A stretch of 64,000 bases of DNA from Mesorhizobium sp. AR10 (GTDB lineage: Bacteria > Pseudomonadota > Alphaproteobacteria > Rhizobiales > Rhizobiaceae). Numbering within the stretch: position 1 is the stretch's first letter; each line of letters begins with the position of its first letter. Below are positions 44,687 to 53,178 of the stretch, in pieces. Where the stretch lies: the NCBI RefSeq assembly GCF_024746795.1, contig NZ_CP080524.1:1962001-2026000 (forward strand), given 5' to 3'. The notes under the pieces were generated by a model that saw only the letters and a program-made list of their open reading frames with translations, did not search any database and was not told where the DNA came from. The translations under genes and the position numbers were made by a program.

Positions 44687-46588
44687 CTATTGGCGGCCCA
44701 TCTCGAAATAGTTGGGCAGCGGGATGAGCCGGGCGAAGATCGTACCCTGGCCGAAGACCCGCAATTCCAGCATCGATCCCGACGAGCGCTCGGCGCTCTG
44801 GTCGAACAGGAAATTGCCCAGCGAATAGACTTCCGCTACGTCGCCGCCGCCGAGCCAAAGGATCGCTTCGCTCGACACGTGCGGATGGCTGCCGACGATG
44901 GCCGAGACACCGCGCAGTCGCATCTGGTCGGCGAGCATGGTTTCACGCGCCGACGGTTCGGTCTTGTATTCACGACCCCAGTGGACGAAAGCGACCAGCG
45001 GACGTTCGGCGTTTCCGCCCACCAGGCGGTCGAGCAAAGCTGATGTCAGCAGGTCGGTGTTCTTCGAGCCGTTGGTGTCGATGTCGGTCAGACCGACAAG
45101 GTCGAGATCGGCAAGGGCCAGCGCCTCGCCCTGGCCGAAATGAGGGATGCCGGCCTCGTCCAGCGCGCGCAGCGTCTCGGCATAGCCCGATGGCCCGAGA
45201 TCGAAGGCGTGGTTGTTGGCGAGGCCGACACCGGCGACATGGAGTTTCTTCAGCATGTCGACCGCCAATCCCTGCGGCATCGCCAATGTCATGTCGTCGA
45301 TGGCTTCCGGCACGTTGGGCAGCACGACGCCTTCGAGGTTGACGATCAGCGGCCGCGATCCGGTCAATGCCAGGATGTTTTCAACGATCCGATCAGCGAC
45401 GCCGTCGCGGAGCAAGACCTTCCTCATGGCGCGGCCGAAATTCACGTCGCCGGCGAAGTAGTAGATCTTGTCTTTCGTCCGGGCCGGATTGTTGAAGCCG
45501 GGTCCGAAGGCGCCGAACAATGCCACGACGTAGCTGGTGGTCCGCTCGACATAGTCCGTGGTTTGCGCTTGCGAATTCTCGTTGGCGATGACCAGTGGCC
45601 CTGCCCCGAACAGCGCCCGCTGCAGCTTGGTCTGGATATAGAGCGCGCCGACCGAATCGGCGTGATCCGGCTGGCGCAGCGCCGCGATGCCGTCCAGCGA
45701 GCCGGCGGCCAGGATGTTCAGCGTCTGCTGGTCGAAGCGGCGCGCATCGTGCTGGGGCAGATAGTGCGAAAAGTCAGTCGATTCGACGATCAGCGTCTCG
45801 TCGTCGACGGTCGCTTTCAGGGCCTCCGCCAGCCTGTCCCAGTCACCGCGGCGTGCCTTGACCGACATCGCCACCGGCACGACCTTCGCTTGGGGAAAAT
45901 AGTGATGCAGGAAGGGCAGCATGGCCTGCACGCCGTGTTCCCTGGCGAACAGGCACGAGTCTTCGACCATGTCGCCGTCGGTCTCCAGCCGCCGCACTGC
46001 CTCGACATCGACCGTGACCTCGCCAAGCACGGTGTCGAAGCCGCGTATCGTGGTGGCGAACGGTTTTTGTGTCTTGTGGAAATGGTCCGGCGACAGGATG
46101 ACGATGCGCTTGTAGCGGAAGCCGGACGCTGCCTGGAAACCCAGCGCCACAAGATCAGCCACCAGCAGATGGTGCGGCACGGTGATGCCGGTCAGCCGCT
46201 GGTTGGAGGGTTCGATATCGGCCACCTTGGCTATCGCGTCACGAAACAGCGCCGCGTCCTCATAAAAAGAGGCGAAGTTTTCGTTGCCCGGCGGGCAGGC
46301 GACAGGTGCCGCGAAGGCGTGAAGAGGGAGAAGCAGGAGGAACACTATTGCAGCGATCGCGCCCAGCTGTTTCGCTGCGGTCCGATGCGCTTGTACACCC
46401 CCCTCTGTCCTGCCGGACATCTCCCCCTCAAGGGGGGAGAGTGGCGGCTTTGAACTTGCCGCCCATCCTGCAACGTTGAAGATTGGCGAAAGCAGAAATG
46501 AAAGCCGATCTCCCCCCTCGAGGGGGAGATGTCCGGCAGGACAGAGGGGGGCGATGACGGGCATAAGCCTCAGCAGCTTCAACCTCAT
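44687..46588 (-). CDS. Exported MEMO-like and CapA-like fusion protein
   Basis: 633 residues from ATG 46588, which overlaps the caspase stop by four bases; 577 residues if the start is the ATG at 46420. A MEMO domain (about 90-345) has the metal His residues in TVPHHLLVADL, LSPDHFHK and STDFSHYLPQHD. A CapA/PgsA-like domain follows (about 370-633), with FAGDVNFGRAM, VNLEGVV, ANNHAFDLG, FVHWGREY and GSHPHV, a calcineurin-like metallophosphatase fold. The signal-peptide core QLGAIAAIVFLLLLPLHAFA follows about 50 residues encoded by a palindromic repeat (46398-46551), inserted in frame. It ends the caspase operon. Activity is unknown; both halves look intact. Confidence 0.85.
   Translation of the reverse strand: MRLKLLRLMPVIAPLCPAGHLPLEGGDRLSFLLSPIFNVAGWAASSKPPLSPLEGEMSGRTEGGVQAHRTAAKQLGAIAAIVFLLLLPLHAFAAPVACPPGNENFASFYEDAALFRDAIAKVADIEPSNQRLTGITVPHHLLVADLVALGFQAASGFRYKRIVILSPDHFHKTQKPFATTIRGFDTVLGEVTVDVEAVRRLETDGDMVEDSCLFAREHGVQAMLPFLHHYFPQAKVVPVAMSVKARRGDWDRLAEALKATVDDETLIVESTDFSHYLPQHDARRFDQQTLNILAAGSLDGIAALRQPDHADSVGALYIQTKLQRALFGAGPLVIANENSQAQTTDYVERTTSYVVALFGAFGPGFNNPARTKDKIYYFAGDVNFGRAMRKVLLRDGVADRIVENILALTGSRPLIVNLEGVVLPNVPEAIDDMTLAMPQGLAVDMLKKLHVAGVGLANNHAFDLGPSGYAETLRALDEAGIPHFGQGEALALADLDLVGLTDIDTNGSKNTDLLTSALLDRLVGGNAERPLVAFVHWGREYKTEPSARETMLADQMRLRGVSAIVGSHPHVSSEAILWLGGGDVAEVYSLGNFLFDQSAERSSGSMLELRVFGQGTIFARLIPLPNYFEMGRQ
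46398..46551. repeat. Palindromic repeat pair inside the MEMO-CapA reading frame
   Basis: The 31-base arms 46398-46428 and 46521-46551 are perfect inverted copies. Each contains a further short palindrome (CTCCCCCTCAAGGGGGGAG on one side, CTCCCCCCTCGAGGGGGAG on the other). The unit is 154 bp and keeps the frame open, encoding sequence such as SPLEGEMSGRTEGG, which recurs as an artefact in many rhizobial protein predictions. No target-site duplication is seen. Confidence 0.85.
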
Positions 46589-49500
46589 GGCTCGGCCAGG
46601 ACGATGTTCTCCACGCCGCCGACATAGTAGAACGGTTTCTGCCGCGAGGCGGTGAGCCGCATGACCTCGCGCGAGATATAGTCGGCGAGACCGAACAGCG
46701 TCACGCCACCATCTGAGGTCTTGGCCCGACCGCGCAGGCCATCGAGGATCGAATAGGTGAAGACGCCGTGTCCGAGTTCGGGCAACTCGGCAGCGGTGTT
46801 GTTGGCGGCGGTGGCCGAGAAGACGACGATGCGCGCGTCCTGCGCGTCCTTTTCCAGGCGCGGATTGAAGGCGTTGGCGGCATGGCAGGTGTCGAGCAGC
46901 ATGAAGCGCATGCCCTTGGCCCGCTCGACCGACTTCTGGATGTTCGACCAGTCGACCAGCGAGGAGCGCTTCCACCGCTCGGCGTCCTGTTTGCGGCCGT
47001 CGGTGGGGATGAAATAATAGTCCTCGTCGATGTTGATGCCATGGCCGGCGACGAAGATGATGGTGGTGTCGTTCTCGCCCGGCCTGTCGAGGAAATCGGC
47101 GAGCTGATCGTCGATCGTGTCCGCGTCAGGCTCCAGAACGCTATCGGCGCTCGCGACCCGGAACACGTCTTTGCCGCTGTCGGGCGCTTCGTCCAGCGAC
47201 TCGCGGTTGACCAGCACCAGCGATTCCATCGACGAGAACAGCGGCGCCGATTTCTGAGTGATCACCTTGAGGAATTCCGTCGCGTCGGCGACCGGGTAGC
47301 GCAGATCGCAGGCGCGGCCCGAGCAGGCGTCGGTGAGGAAAGGATATTTGTCGACGCCGATGACTGCGACATAGAGCTTGCCCTTGTTCCCAACCTTTTC
47401 AGCCTTCTTCGCCAGTGCAGTGACGCTGCGCTCGGTCAGGTAGCCGAATTCGGTGGTGCCGGTGATGCGGATGGTGTTTTCACCGTCCTCGACCGGCACT
47501 TCGACGATGGTGCTTTTGCCGCCATCGACCGCGCGTGCGGTAAAATCACCGACATTGCGGCTGTTCGACAGGATCGAGAAACCGGCAATGTCGGCGACGG
47601 CTTCCCTGGCGCCGGTGATTTCGACGGCGACATAGCCGTCGCGGACATTGCTCTGGTCCGCTGCAAGGCGGATGCCGAAATCCGGCGGCTTGCGCTGCAG
47701 CAGTTTCTGCAGTTCGTGGTCGACGCCCGGCCGCATCTCCTCGACCGCCTGCTCGGCGTTGCGCAGGACGATTGCACGACGCACCATTTCCGGGCTCCAC
47801 AAATATTTCTTCAGCTGTCCGGCGCTGATGAAGCGGCCTTCGCGATCGCGGCCCTGGTTGACCTGCCAGCCGATAAGCTTGTCACCTTCGTCCGAAGAAT
47901 AATAATAGCCCTGCGGCATCCAGGCGATCCATTCGGAGCCGGCAAAGAACATCGAGACGATCAGCCTGTGCGTCTTCAGATTCCACAGCCGCAATGTCTG
48001 GTCGGCACTGCCTGTGACCAACAATCCGGCCTCTTCCGAAACAGCCATGGCGTGGATCTCGCCGGTATGGCCGGTGAATTCGCCGGATACCCGCGCGGTC
48101 GCGGTCCTGTATTCAAGCAGCGTTCCGTCATTGCCGCCGGTGATCAGGCCAAGCCCGCTGTCGATCAGCGTGTAGGCCGAGTGGACGAAGCCGTTGGTGG
48201 CGTCGTTCTCGATGCTGCGCACCCGCTTGCCGTCATTGGCGATTTCCAGCACCGCATTTTCGAGCCCGTCCTTGCCGCCTGGTGCGACTCGAAGCGACCA
48301 TTGGCCATCGTCCAGTGCCGCGCGCGCATAAGCTTCCTGTTCGATCGCCGGTTGCGGACTGTCGAAGAAACGATCCGCCGTTGGCAATGCCAGCATCCTG
48401 TCGAGCGCGCCCTGCAGTTCCGGACAGGACACGCGCTCGGGACATGGATTGGCATTGCCCCAGGCGATGATTCCGTTCGCCGCATCGATGCCGACCGCCG
48501 TCACCGGCTCGCCCACTCCCTGCAGCAGTGCCTTGCGCTCGCCGGTCGCGGGGTCCCAGACCTGGATGGCGTTGCGGGTACCGCCCGCGGTCGCCACCAG
48601 CGAGCCGTCGGCATTGGCGGTGCTGGCGAAAACGGTGCCGTCATGGTCGCGGTAGTCGAGCACGGCTTCGCCGCTGTCCGTATTCCAGACCACCGAGCGA
48701 TGTTTGTCGGCGCAGCGGTAGGCGCAGGAAGCGACCAGACGCGCGCCCGAGGCAAAGGTCAGCGAGCCGATGAGGAAATCCTGCTTCGGCATGGCGCGGA
48801 CGAGCGTGCCATCGGCGGCGCGCCAGAGCTGGACCAGCCCGTCCCTGCTGCCGGTGGCGAACAGGCTGCCGTCCTGCGACACGGCGAGCGCCATGACGCT
48901 GATGTCCCTCAGCGGCTCGGCCTCCGCGGGCAGCGCGATCTCCTCACCCTTGGAGAGGTCCCAGAGCCGGATACCGTTGTCGGTGGTCACCGCCGCCAGC
49001 CGCGTTCCAGAAGCGGCGAAGGCCAGCTTGTCGACATGCCAGGAATCGGCGTCGAGTTTCCGGTCTAGCATCCAGCCGGCGGTGGAGCTGTCGTCGGGCC
49101 GCCACAGATAGACGACGCCGTCGGCGCCGCCGGCAGCCAGGGTGTTTCCGTCCGCCGAGAAGGCGAGGTCGTATATCGCGTAGTCGGCGGCTTTCAACAC
49201 GGCCTTGATCTTGCCGGTGGCGATGTCGAACAGCCTGATATCGCCATAGGGCGGCTTGTCACCGAGACTGGCGCCGAAATAACCGCCGGCGGCGATCGTC
49301 TGGCCGTCCGGCGACACCGCGACGGCAAAGATCTTGCCGTCGCTGCCTTGGCCCTGATAACCGCGGATGGTGCGGAGGCTCACCCCGCTTTGCCAGTCCC
49401 AGATGCGGATGGTCTTGTCGTTCGATGCAGAGACCAGTTTCTGGCCATCCGGCGTGAAGGCAAGGTCGGTGACTTGCGCACTGTGCCCGCCGGTATTGAG

Positions 49501-49611
49501 ATCGAGGTGGAAATCCAGCGCGTCTTCGGCGTGAACGGCCGACGCCATGACAAAACCCCCGGCAATGAGCAGCCATCTGAGAGCGCGCATGAGAGGTGAG
49601 CCGCCCGGCAT
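46585..49611 (-). CDS. Exported WD40-repeat caspase-family (C14) protein
   Basis: 1008 residues from ATG 49611, 12 bases after the previous stop with GCGGGACATC before it; the Met seven codons later is the alternative. The signal peptide (about 1-28, ending SAVHA) is followed by about ten WD40-like repeats (about 35-535), for example LVSASNDKTIRIWDW and LLVTGSADQTLRLWNL. After the linker WIAWMPQGYYYSSDEGDKL comes an Ig-like segment and a caspase domain (about 745-1008) with His857 (FVAGHGIN) and Cys909 (LLDTCHAAN). The catalytic dyad is intact. WD40-caspase fusions are known in bacteria, often cytoplasmic; this one is clearly predicted to be exported. Confidence 0.92.
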   Translation of the reverse strand: MPGGSPLMRALRWLLIAGGFVMASAVHAEDALDFHLDLNTGGHSAQVTDLAFTPDGQKLVSASNDKTIRIWDWQSGVSLRTIRGYQGQGSDGKIFAVAVSPDGQTIAAGGYFGASLGDKPPYGDIRLFDIATGKIKAVLKAADYAIYDLAFSADGNTLAAGGADGVVYLWRPDDSSTAGWMLDRKLDADSWHVDKLAFAASGTRLAAVTTDNGIRLWDLSKGEEIALPAEAEPLRDISVMALAVSQDGSLFATGSRDGLVQLWRAADGTLVRAMPKQDFLIGSLTFASGARLVASCAYRCADKHRSVVWNTDSGEAVLDYRDHDGTVFASTANADGSLVATAGGTRNAIQVWDPATGERKALLQGVGEPVTAVGIDAANGIIAWGNANPCPERVSCPELQGALDRMLALPTADRFFDSPQPAIEQEAYARAALDDGQWSLRVAPGGKDGLENAVLEIANDGKRVRSIENDATNGFVHSAYTLIDSGLGLITGGNDGTLLEYRTATARVSGEFTGHTGEIHAMAVSEEAGLLVTGSADQTLRLWNLKTHRLIVSMFFAGSEWIAWMPQGYYYSSDEGDKLIGWQVNQGRDREGRFISAGQLKKYLWSPEMVRRAIVLRNAEQAVEEMRPGVDHELQKLLQRKPPDFGIRLAADQSNVRDGYVAVEITGAREAVADIAGFSILSNSRNVGDFTARAVDGGKSTIVEVPVEDGENTIRITGTTEFGYLTERSVTALAKKAEKVGNKGKLYVAVIGVDKYPFLTDACSGRACDLRYPVADATEFLKVITQKSAPLFSSMESLVLVNRESLDEAPDSGKDVFRVASADSVLEPDADTIDDQLADFLDRPGENDTTIIFVAGHGINIDEDYYFIPTDGRKQDAERWKRSSLVDWSNIQKSVERAKGMRFMLLDTCHAANAFNPRLEKDAQDARIVVFSATAANNTAAELPELGHGVFTYSILDGLRGRAKTSDGGVTLFGLADYISREVMRLTASRQKPFYYVGGVENIVLAEP

Positions 49612-49622
49612 GATGTCCCGCG

Positions 49623-50333
49623 CTATTTCGTCTGAGCCGGAGGCGGCCCCTGGCGCACGTAGCTCTCGATCGCCGCGGCAAAATTGGAAGAACCGGCCTG
49701 GCGCTCCTTGCTGATGTAGCCGGCAAAATAGCTCCAGAAGGAAACGGCATAGTCGCGGAAATAGGCGTCGGCGACCTCGCGCGAGCACAGCTTGCCGTCG
49801 ACGCAGATGGAGAGGCGGTTGAGGAAATAGACGACGCGGTCGAAATTGTCGCTGAAATCGGCGAGCGGCATGTCGCCGCCACTTGCCGTCATCGCCTCGA
49901 TGCCGATGCGCTGCCTGAATACCTGTTCCTCGGTCGGCGTCGGATTGGCGCTGAGCAGATTGTCGTATTTGGCGTTTAGCGCCGCCAGCCGCTCCTTGAG
50001 TGCCCGTTGTGCTTGCTGGAAATCCTTGCTTTCCCAAAGCTCGACCAGCGACATCGTTTGCTCGACGCGCTTCTGGTCCTGGTTTGCGAGAAACTGGAAG
50101 ATCGAGAACATCAAGGTGAAAATGATCGCCAGGCGCACAGCCAACCCCGACCAGGCATAGATAAACATGCGCCAGTCGGGATCGGTGAAGGGGTTGGATT
50201 CTTTCTTGATCTCGTGGGCGCTCGGCCACGGAAGACCTTCGGTGGTCTCGGGCAGGGTCACCGGCTTCCTGGCCGGTGCCGGCGCTTGCGCTGTCAGCGC
50301 CTGTTGTGTTGCGTTGCCCCCCGGTTTTTTCAT
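49623..50333 (-). CDS. Single-pass membrane protein of unknown function in the caspase operon
   Basis: 236 residues from ATG 50333, which overlaps the preceding stop by four bases. An N-terminal Ala/Pro-rich cytoplasmic part (about 1-60) is followed by one helix (LAVRLAIIFTLMFSIFQFL, about 73-91). A long charged, probably helical region comes next (VELWESKDFQQAQRALKERL). A later part, DNFDRVVYFLNRLSICVDG, resembles DUF4760-type proteins, which I note with low confidence. It could anchor or assemble the caspase partners at the membrane. Confidence 0.75.
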   Translation of the reverse strand: MKKPGGNATQQALTAQAPAPARKPVTLPETTEGLPWPSAHEIKKESNPFTDPDWRMFIYAWSGLAVRLAIIFTLMFSIFQFLANQDQKRVEQTMSLVELWESKDFQQAQRALKERLAALNAKYDNLLSANPTPTEEQVFRQRIGIEAMTASGGDMPLADFSDNFDRVVYFLNRLSICVDGKLCSREVADAYFRDYAVSFWSYFAGYISKERQAGSSNFAAAIESYVRQGPPPAQTK

Positions 50334-50707
50334 CCGCAGCTGTCCAGTTCGATGGTGGCGGACGGATCCAGCACGATGCCGGGCGCCTCCAGCTTCTTTT
50401 TCAGACAATCAAGCTGCGTGCGCGAAATCATGAACTGCACGTCCGGCTCTGGAGGCGCCTTGTTGGGTGATGGCAAGGGCTCGACAACGCCGCGCGAGGC
50501 GCAGCTGCTGAGATCGACCACGACGGCGCCGTTGCCGGTTTTGGCGATCTGGTCGTACTGGTCGAGAAAGCAGGTTGCCAACTCGGAATTGGTGACAATC
50601 TGCTTTGCGCACAGGCCGCAGGCTTCGTCCGCCGAGGCATTAGCGACCAACAGGCAGGCAACAAGCCCGGCGACTGTTGCGCGCCAGGAAAGCACTGGGA
50701 TATTCAC
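50330..50707 (-). CDS. Small secreted Cys-rich protein in the caspase operon
   Basis: 125 residues from a GTG with GAGG six bases upstream; an ATG four codons earlier is the alternative. The signal peptide (about 1-27, ending NASA) leaves a mature domain with about six cysteines: DEACGLCAKQ, ATCFLDQ, SSCASRG, LDCLKK and the terminal DSCG. This suggests a disulfide-stabilised periplasmic or extracellular protein. I recognise no family. Coupling to the membrane protein gene and position between two caspase genes suggest a structural or regulatory partner. Confidence 0.75.
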   Translation of the reverse strand: MNIPVLSWRATVAGLVACLLVANASADEACGLCAKQIVTNSELATCFLDQYDQIAKTGNGAVVVDLSSCASRGVVEPLPSPNKAPPEPDVQFMISRTQLDCLKKKLEAPGIVLDPSATIELDSCG

Positions 50708-50812
50708 GAACGTCCTCATCTGTTGCGTCCGGTCGCTTCGCGCTACGGCGCTGCGACCGAGAATGTTCACATATCATGCCCGCGCAGCGGTCGTCACGGC
50801 AATGCCGGTTGC

Positions 50813-53014
50813 TCAGGCGCGCGGCACCGTCTCCATCGGGAAGATCATCACCGCGCCCTTCGGGCCACTCTTGTCGGCAAGCCGCATCACCGAGCGTGTC
50901 GCCGGCGCCATGCCGATGTCGGTCAGCATGCCGGAGAAGCCGGATCCACCAGCCGCGCGTGTCGCCGACGGCACCCCGTCCTGCGCCAGGAAGCCCAGAT
51001 CCTCCTTCTCGCTCTGCGGTGGCGCTTCGGTCAGAACGGCGATCATCCGCTCCATGCCGAAGCTGGTGTCCGTGAAAGCGAGCAAGCCCTCCTTCAGCGC
51101 TGCTTGCGGCGCAAGGCGCTCGGCAACGATATGGGTGATCGAATAGTCGCTGCCAACATAGAGCACGTTGATATCGACCAGATCCGTCGAACCATTGTTG
51201 GCGATGACATGCACCTCGTCTCCAGGGGAAACGCGCGGCACGGTCGAGGCCTGGAGCGGCTCGAGCGTGTCGCTGCCCTGACGCTTGATCTGGAATTCGA
51301 CGCTGACCTCTTCCGGTCGATAGTCGGAAGCGGCGGCGAGCCTGGACAGGCCGGTGGCGCGGAAGATCGTCGTCAGGTTCTTCGCCGTAGCACTGATCAG
51401 CTTCTCGCGGTCGTCCGGATGGATGATGATCAGGGGCGGCTTGCTGCCGTCCTTCAGCGTCATGTCGCCCGAGGCCGGCAGGAACCATAGTGCTGGCTTG
51501 TCGGTCGCGTCCGCAGCAGCGCCGGCGATGGCATTCTCGCGCAATACGGCGAGCCGCAGGTCGGCGCTCGTGCCGGGTTCGACCAGCGCGATCTGGAAAC
51601 CGCTGCCCGCTTTGGCGGCCAACTCGTCGAGAACCGAATTGACCAGCGCCGTCTCCTTCTCAAGTCCGTCGGTTGGTGCCGGCCGCGCCACCGCGAGCTT
51701 GTAGTCGACAGCGAGCTCGGCGAGCCGCGCATAGGCATTGGCCGGGATGTCGGCCAGCTTCAGCGCCGGCTTGTTGTCGAATTCGACCGGCTTGACGCGG
51801 CTTTCCAGGTTCTTTGCCGATTGCACTTCCAGATAGCCGAGCGCATCGGAAAGCTGCGACAGCGCCGAAGGCAGGATGGCGAGCTTGCTACCGGGGGTAA
51901 GGCGGTGCAGCAGCCCGGCGCCGATCGTCGCCTCGCCGTCCTTGATGACAACAGGCCATTGCATGACCGCGTCGGTTTTGTCGGTGCCGAACACGCGCGC
52001 GTCGAGCTCGCCCTCGAACAGCGGCGTCGGCCGTGTGCGGCTGTCGGCCGAATATTGCTGCAGCACGGCCTGGCCGAGCTGGCGATAGGTGACGTCGGGG
52101 TTCTCGGCCAGCTTCGACAGGATGGTGAAGGTGAACAGACCGAATCGCTGCGCGTCGGCCACGCCCTTGGGCAGTGGCATCTCAGGCGTCGTCTCGACCG
52201 TCTGTGCGGCATAGAAGGCGACCAGCTTGCCTCTGGTGATTGGCTCGGCACCGGTCGGCGCCAGGCTGAAGGCGGGCTTGCGGGCGCCATTCTCGTCGAA
52301 GCCGCGCGATGCGCCGGCCGTTATGTCGTCATAGGACTTCACGGCTGCGGCCCTGGCCGCCTCGTCGCCACCGACCAGATCGGCGAACTCGAGCTTGCGC
52401 TCCATCTCGTCGTCGACCTCGGCGGCGCGCGTCGCCGTGCCGGAGTGACAGCAGTCGAACACGACCCAGATGAAGGCGCCCTTGTCGCGGATGGCGTCGA
52501 GTGCCGCGCCGATCTCGTTGTCGACAAGCGCATTCGGCACGCCCTCTTCGCGGTTGACCCATTTGTCGATGTCGGAAGGGAGGAAAATCTCGTCGAGGTT
52601 ATCGGACTCGTCGCCCTTCTTTGCCGCAGGCTGTTGCGCGCCATGGCCGGACAGATGCAGATAGACGAAATCGTCGCGCTGGACCTTGGCGGCCAGATCG
52701 GCAAGCGCTGCCAGGATCGTCGCATGTGTCGGCGGGCCGTTGGCGCCTTCGACATCCTTGGCGAGCAGTGTGATGTTTTCCGCTGTGAACTTCACCGGGT
52801 CGGGTGTGTTCTTCGTGAGATAGTCGCGCACCAGAACGGCATCGTTTTTCGGCCCGATCAGCCAGTTCTTCTTAGGCAGGGCCGGATAGTCGGTGCAGGC
52901 AACCAGCAGCGCATGGTAAGTGCGCGAGGCGGCGAAGGTTCGGAACGATAGCGTGCCGGCTGCCGTCAGCGCGGACGCGCCGACAAGCAGCGTCCGTCGT
53001 GTCAGTTTGATCAT
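50813..53014 (-). CDS. Caspase-family (C14) protein with twin-arginine leader
   Basis: 733 residues from the ATG after GGGGAAGCGAC. The N terminus LTRRTLLVGASALTAAG fits a twin-arginine (Tat) signal, suggesting export after folding. The caspase domain (about 32-330) has His124 (LHLSGHGAQQ) and the DCCHSG motif with Cys188/189, the metacaspase type I pattern. The C-terminal 380 residues form at least one further domain of unknown type, ending with VDINVLYVGSDYSITHIV. It is the first gene of the five-gene minus-strand operon. Confidence 0.92.
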   Translation of the reverse strand: MIKLTRRTLLVGASALTAAGTLSFRTFAASRTYHALLVACTDYPALPKKNWLIGPKNDAVLVRDYLTKNTPDPVKFTAENITLLAKDVEGANGPPTHATILAALADLAAKVQRDDFVYLHLSGHGAQQPAAKKGDESDNLDEIFLPSDIDKWVNREEGVPNALVDNEIGAALDAIRDKGAFIWVVFDCCHSGTATRAAEVDDEMERKLEFADLVGGDEAARAAAVKSYDDITAGASRGFDENGARKPAFSLAPTGAEPITRGKLVAFYAAQTVETTPEMPLPKGVADAQRFGLFTFTILSKLAENPDVTYRQLGQAVLQQYSADSRTRPTPLFEGELDARVFGTDKTDAVMQWPVVIKDGEATIGAGLLHRLTPGSKLAILPSALSQLSDALGYLEVQSAKNLESRVKPVEFDNKPALKLADIPANAYARLAELAVDYKLAVARPAPTDGLEKETALVNSVLDELAAKAGSGFQIALVEPGTSADLRLAVLRENAIAGAAADATDKPALWFLPASGDMTLKDGSKPPLIIIHPDDREKLISATAKNLTTIFRATGLSRLAAASDYRPEEVSVEFQIKRQGSDTLEPLQASTVPRVSPGDEVHVIANNGSTDLVDINVLYVGSDYSITHIVAERLAPQAALKEGLLAFTDTSFGMERMIAVLTEAPPQSEKEDLGFLAQDGVPSATRAAGGSGFSGMLTDIGMAPATRSVMRLADKSGPKGAVMIFPMETVPRA

Positions 53015-53178
53015 GTCGCTTCCCCAAGCCCGATCGAATTTCCAAGCGCCGCAACCCTCGCCGAGGATTTTGTCAGTATTTTGAATGTTGCGCGCCGATC
53101 GCAATCGGCATTTGCCTCATTTCCATCATGCCCGATCAACACTATCGTTGCGATACGGGTTTTGGGTGGGAGGTTACC
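53015..53178. promoter_or_regulatory. Divergent promoter between the two caspase transcription units
   Basis: The 164-bp gap holds the perfect inverted repeat GCCGAT-cgca-ATCGGC at 53094-53109, near the middle of the gap. It could be an operator shared by the leftward operon and the rightward tandem-caspase gene. Confidence 0.45.

Noticed and set aside
46398..46551. CRISPR-like repeats
   Set aside because: Only two copies, inverted and not direct, with internal palindromes; no spacers and no cas genes nearby.
46589..46975. Upstream extension of the MEMO-CapA frame into the caspase gene
   Set aside because: It is a shadow frame of the caspase domain. The ATGA overlap at 46585-46588 gives a normal coupled start.
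49612..50229. Upstream extension of the WD40-caspase frame giving about 1214 residues
   Set aside because: The added residues are an out-of-frame reading of the membrane protein gene at 49623-50333, and the signal peptide begins at 49611.
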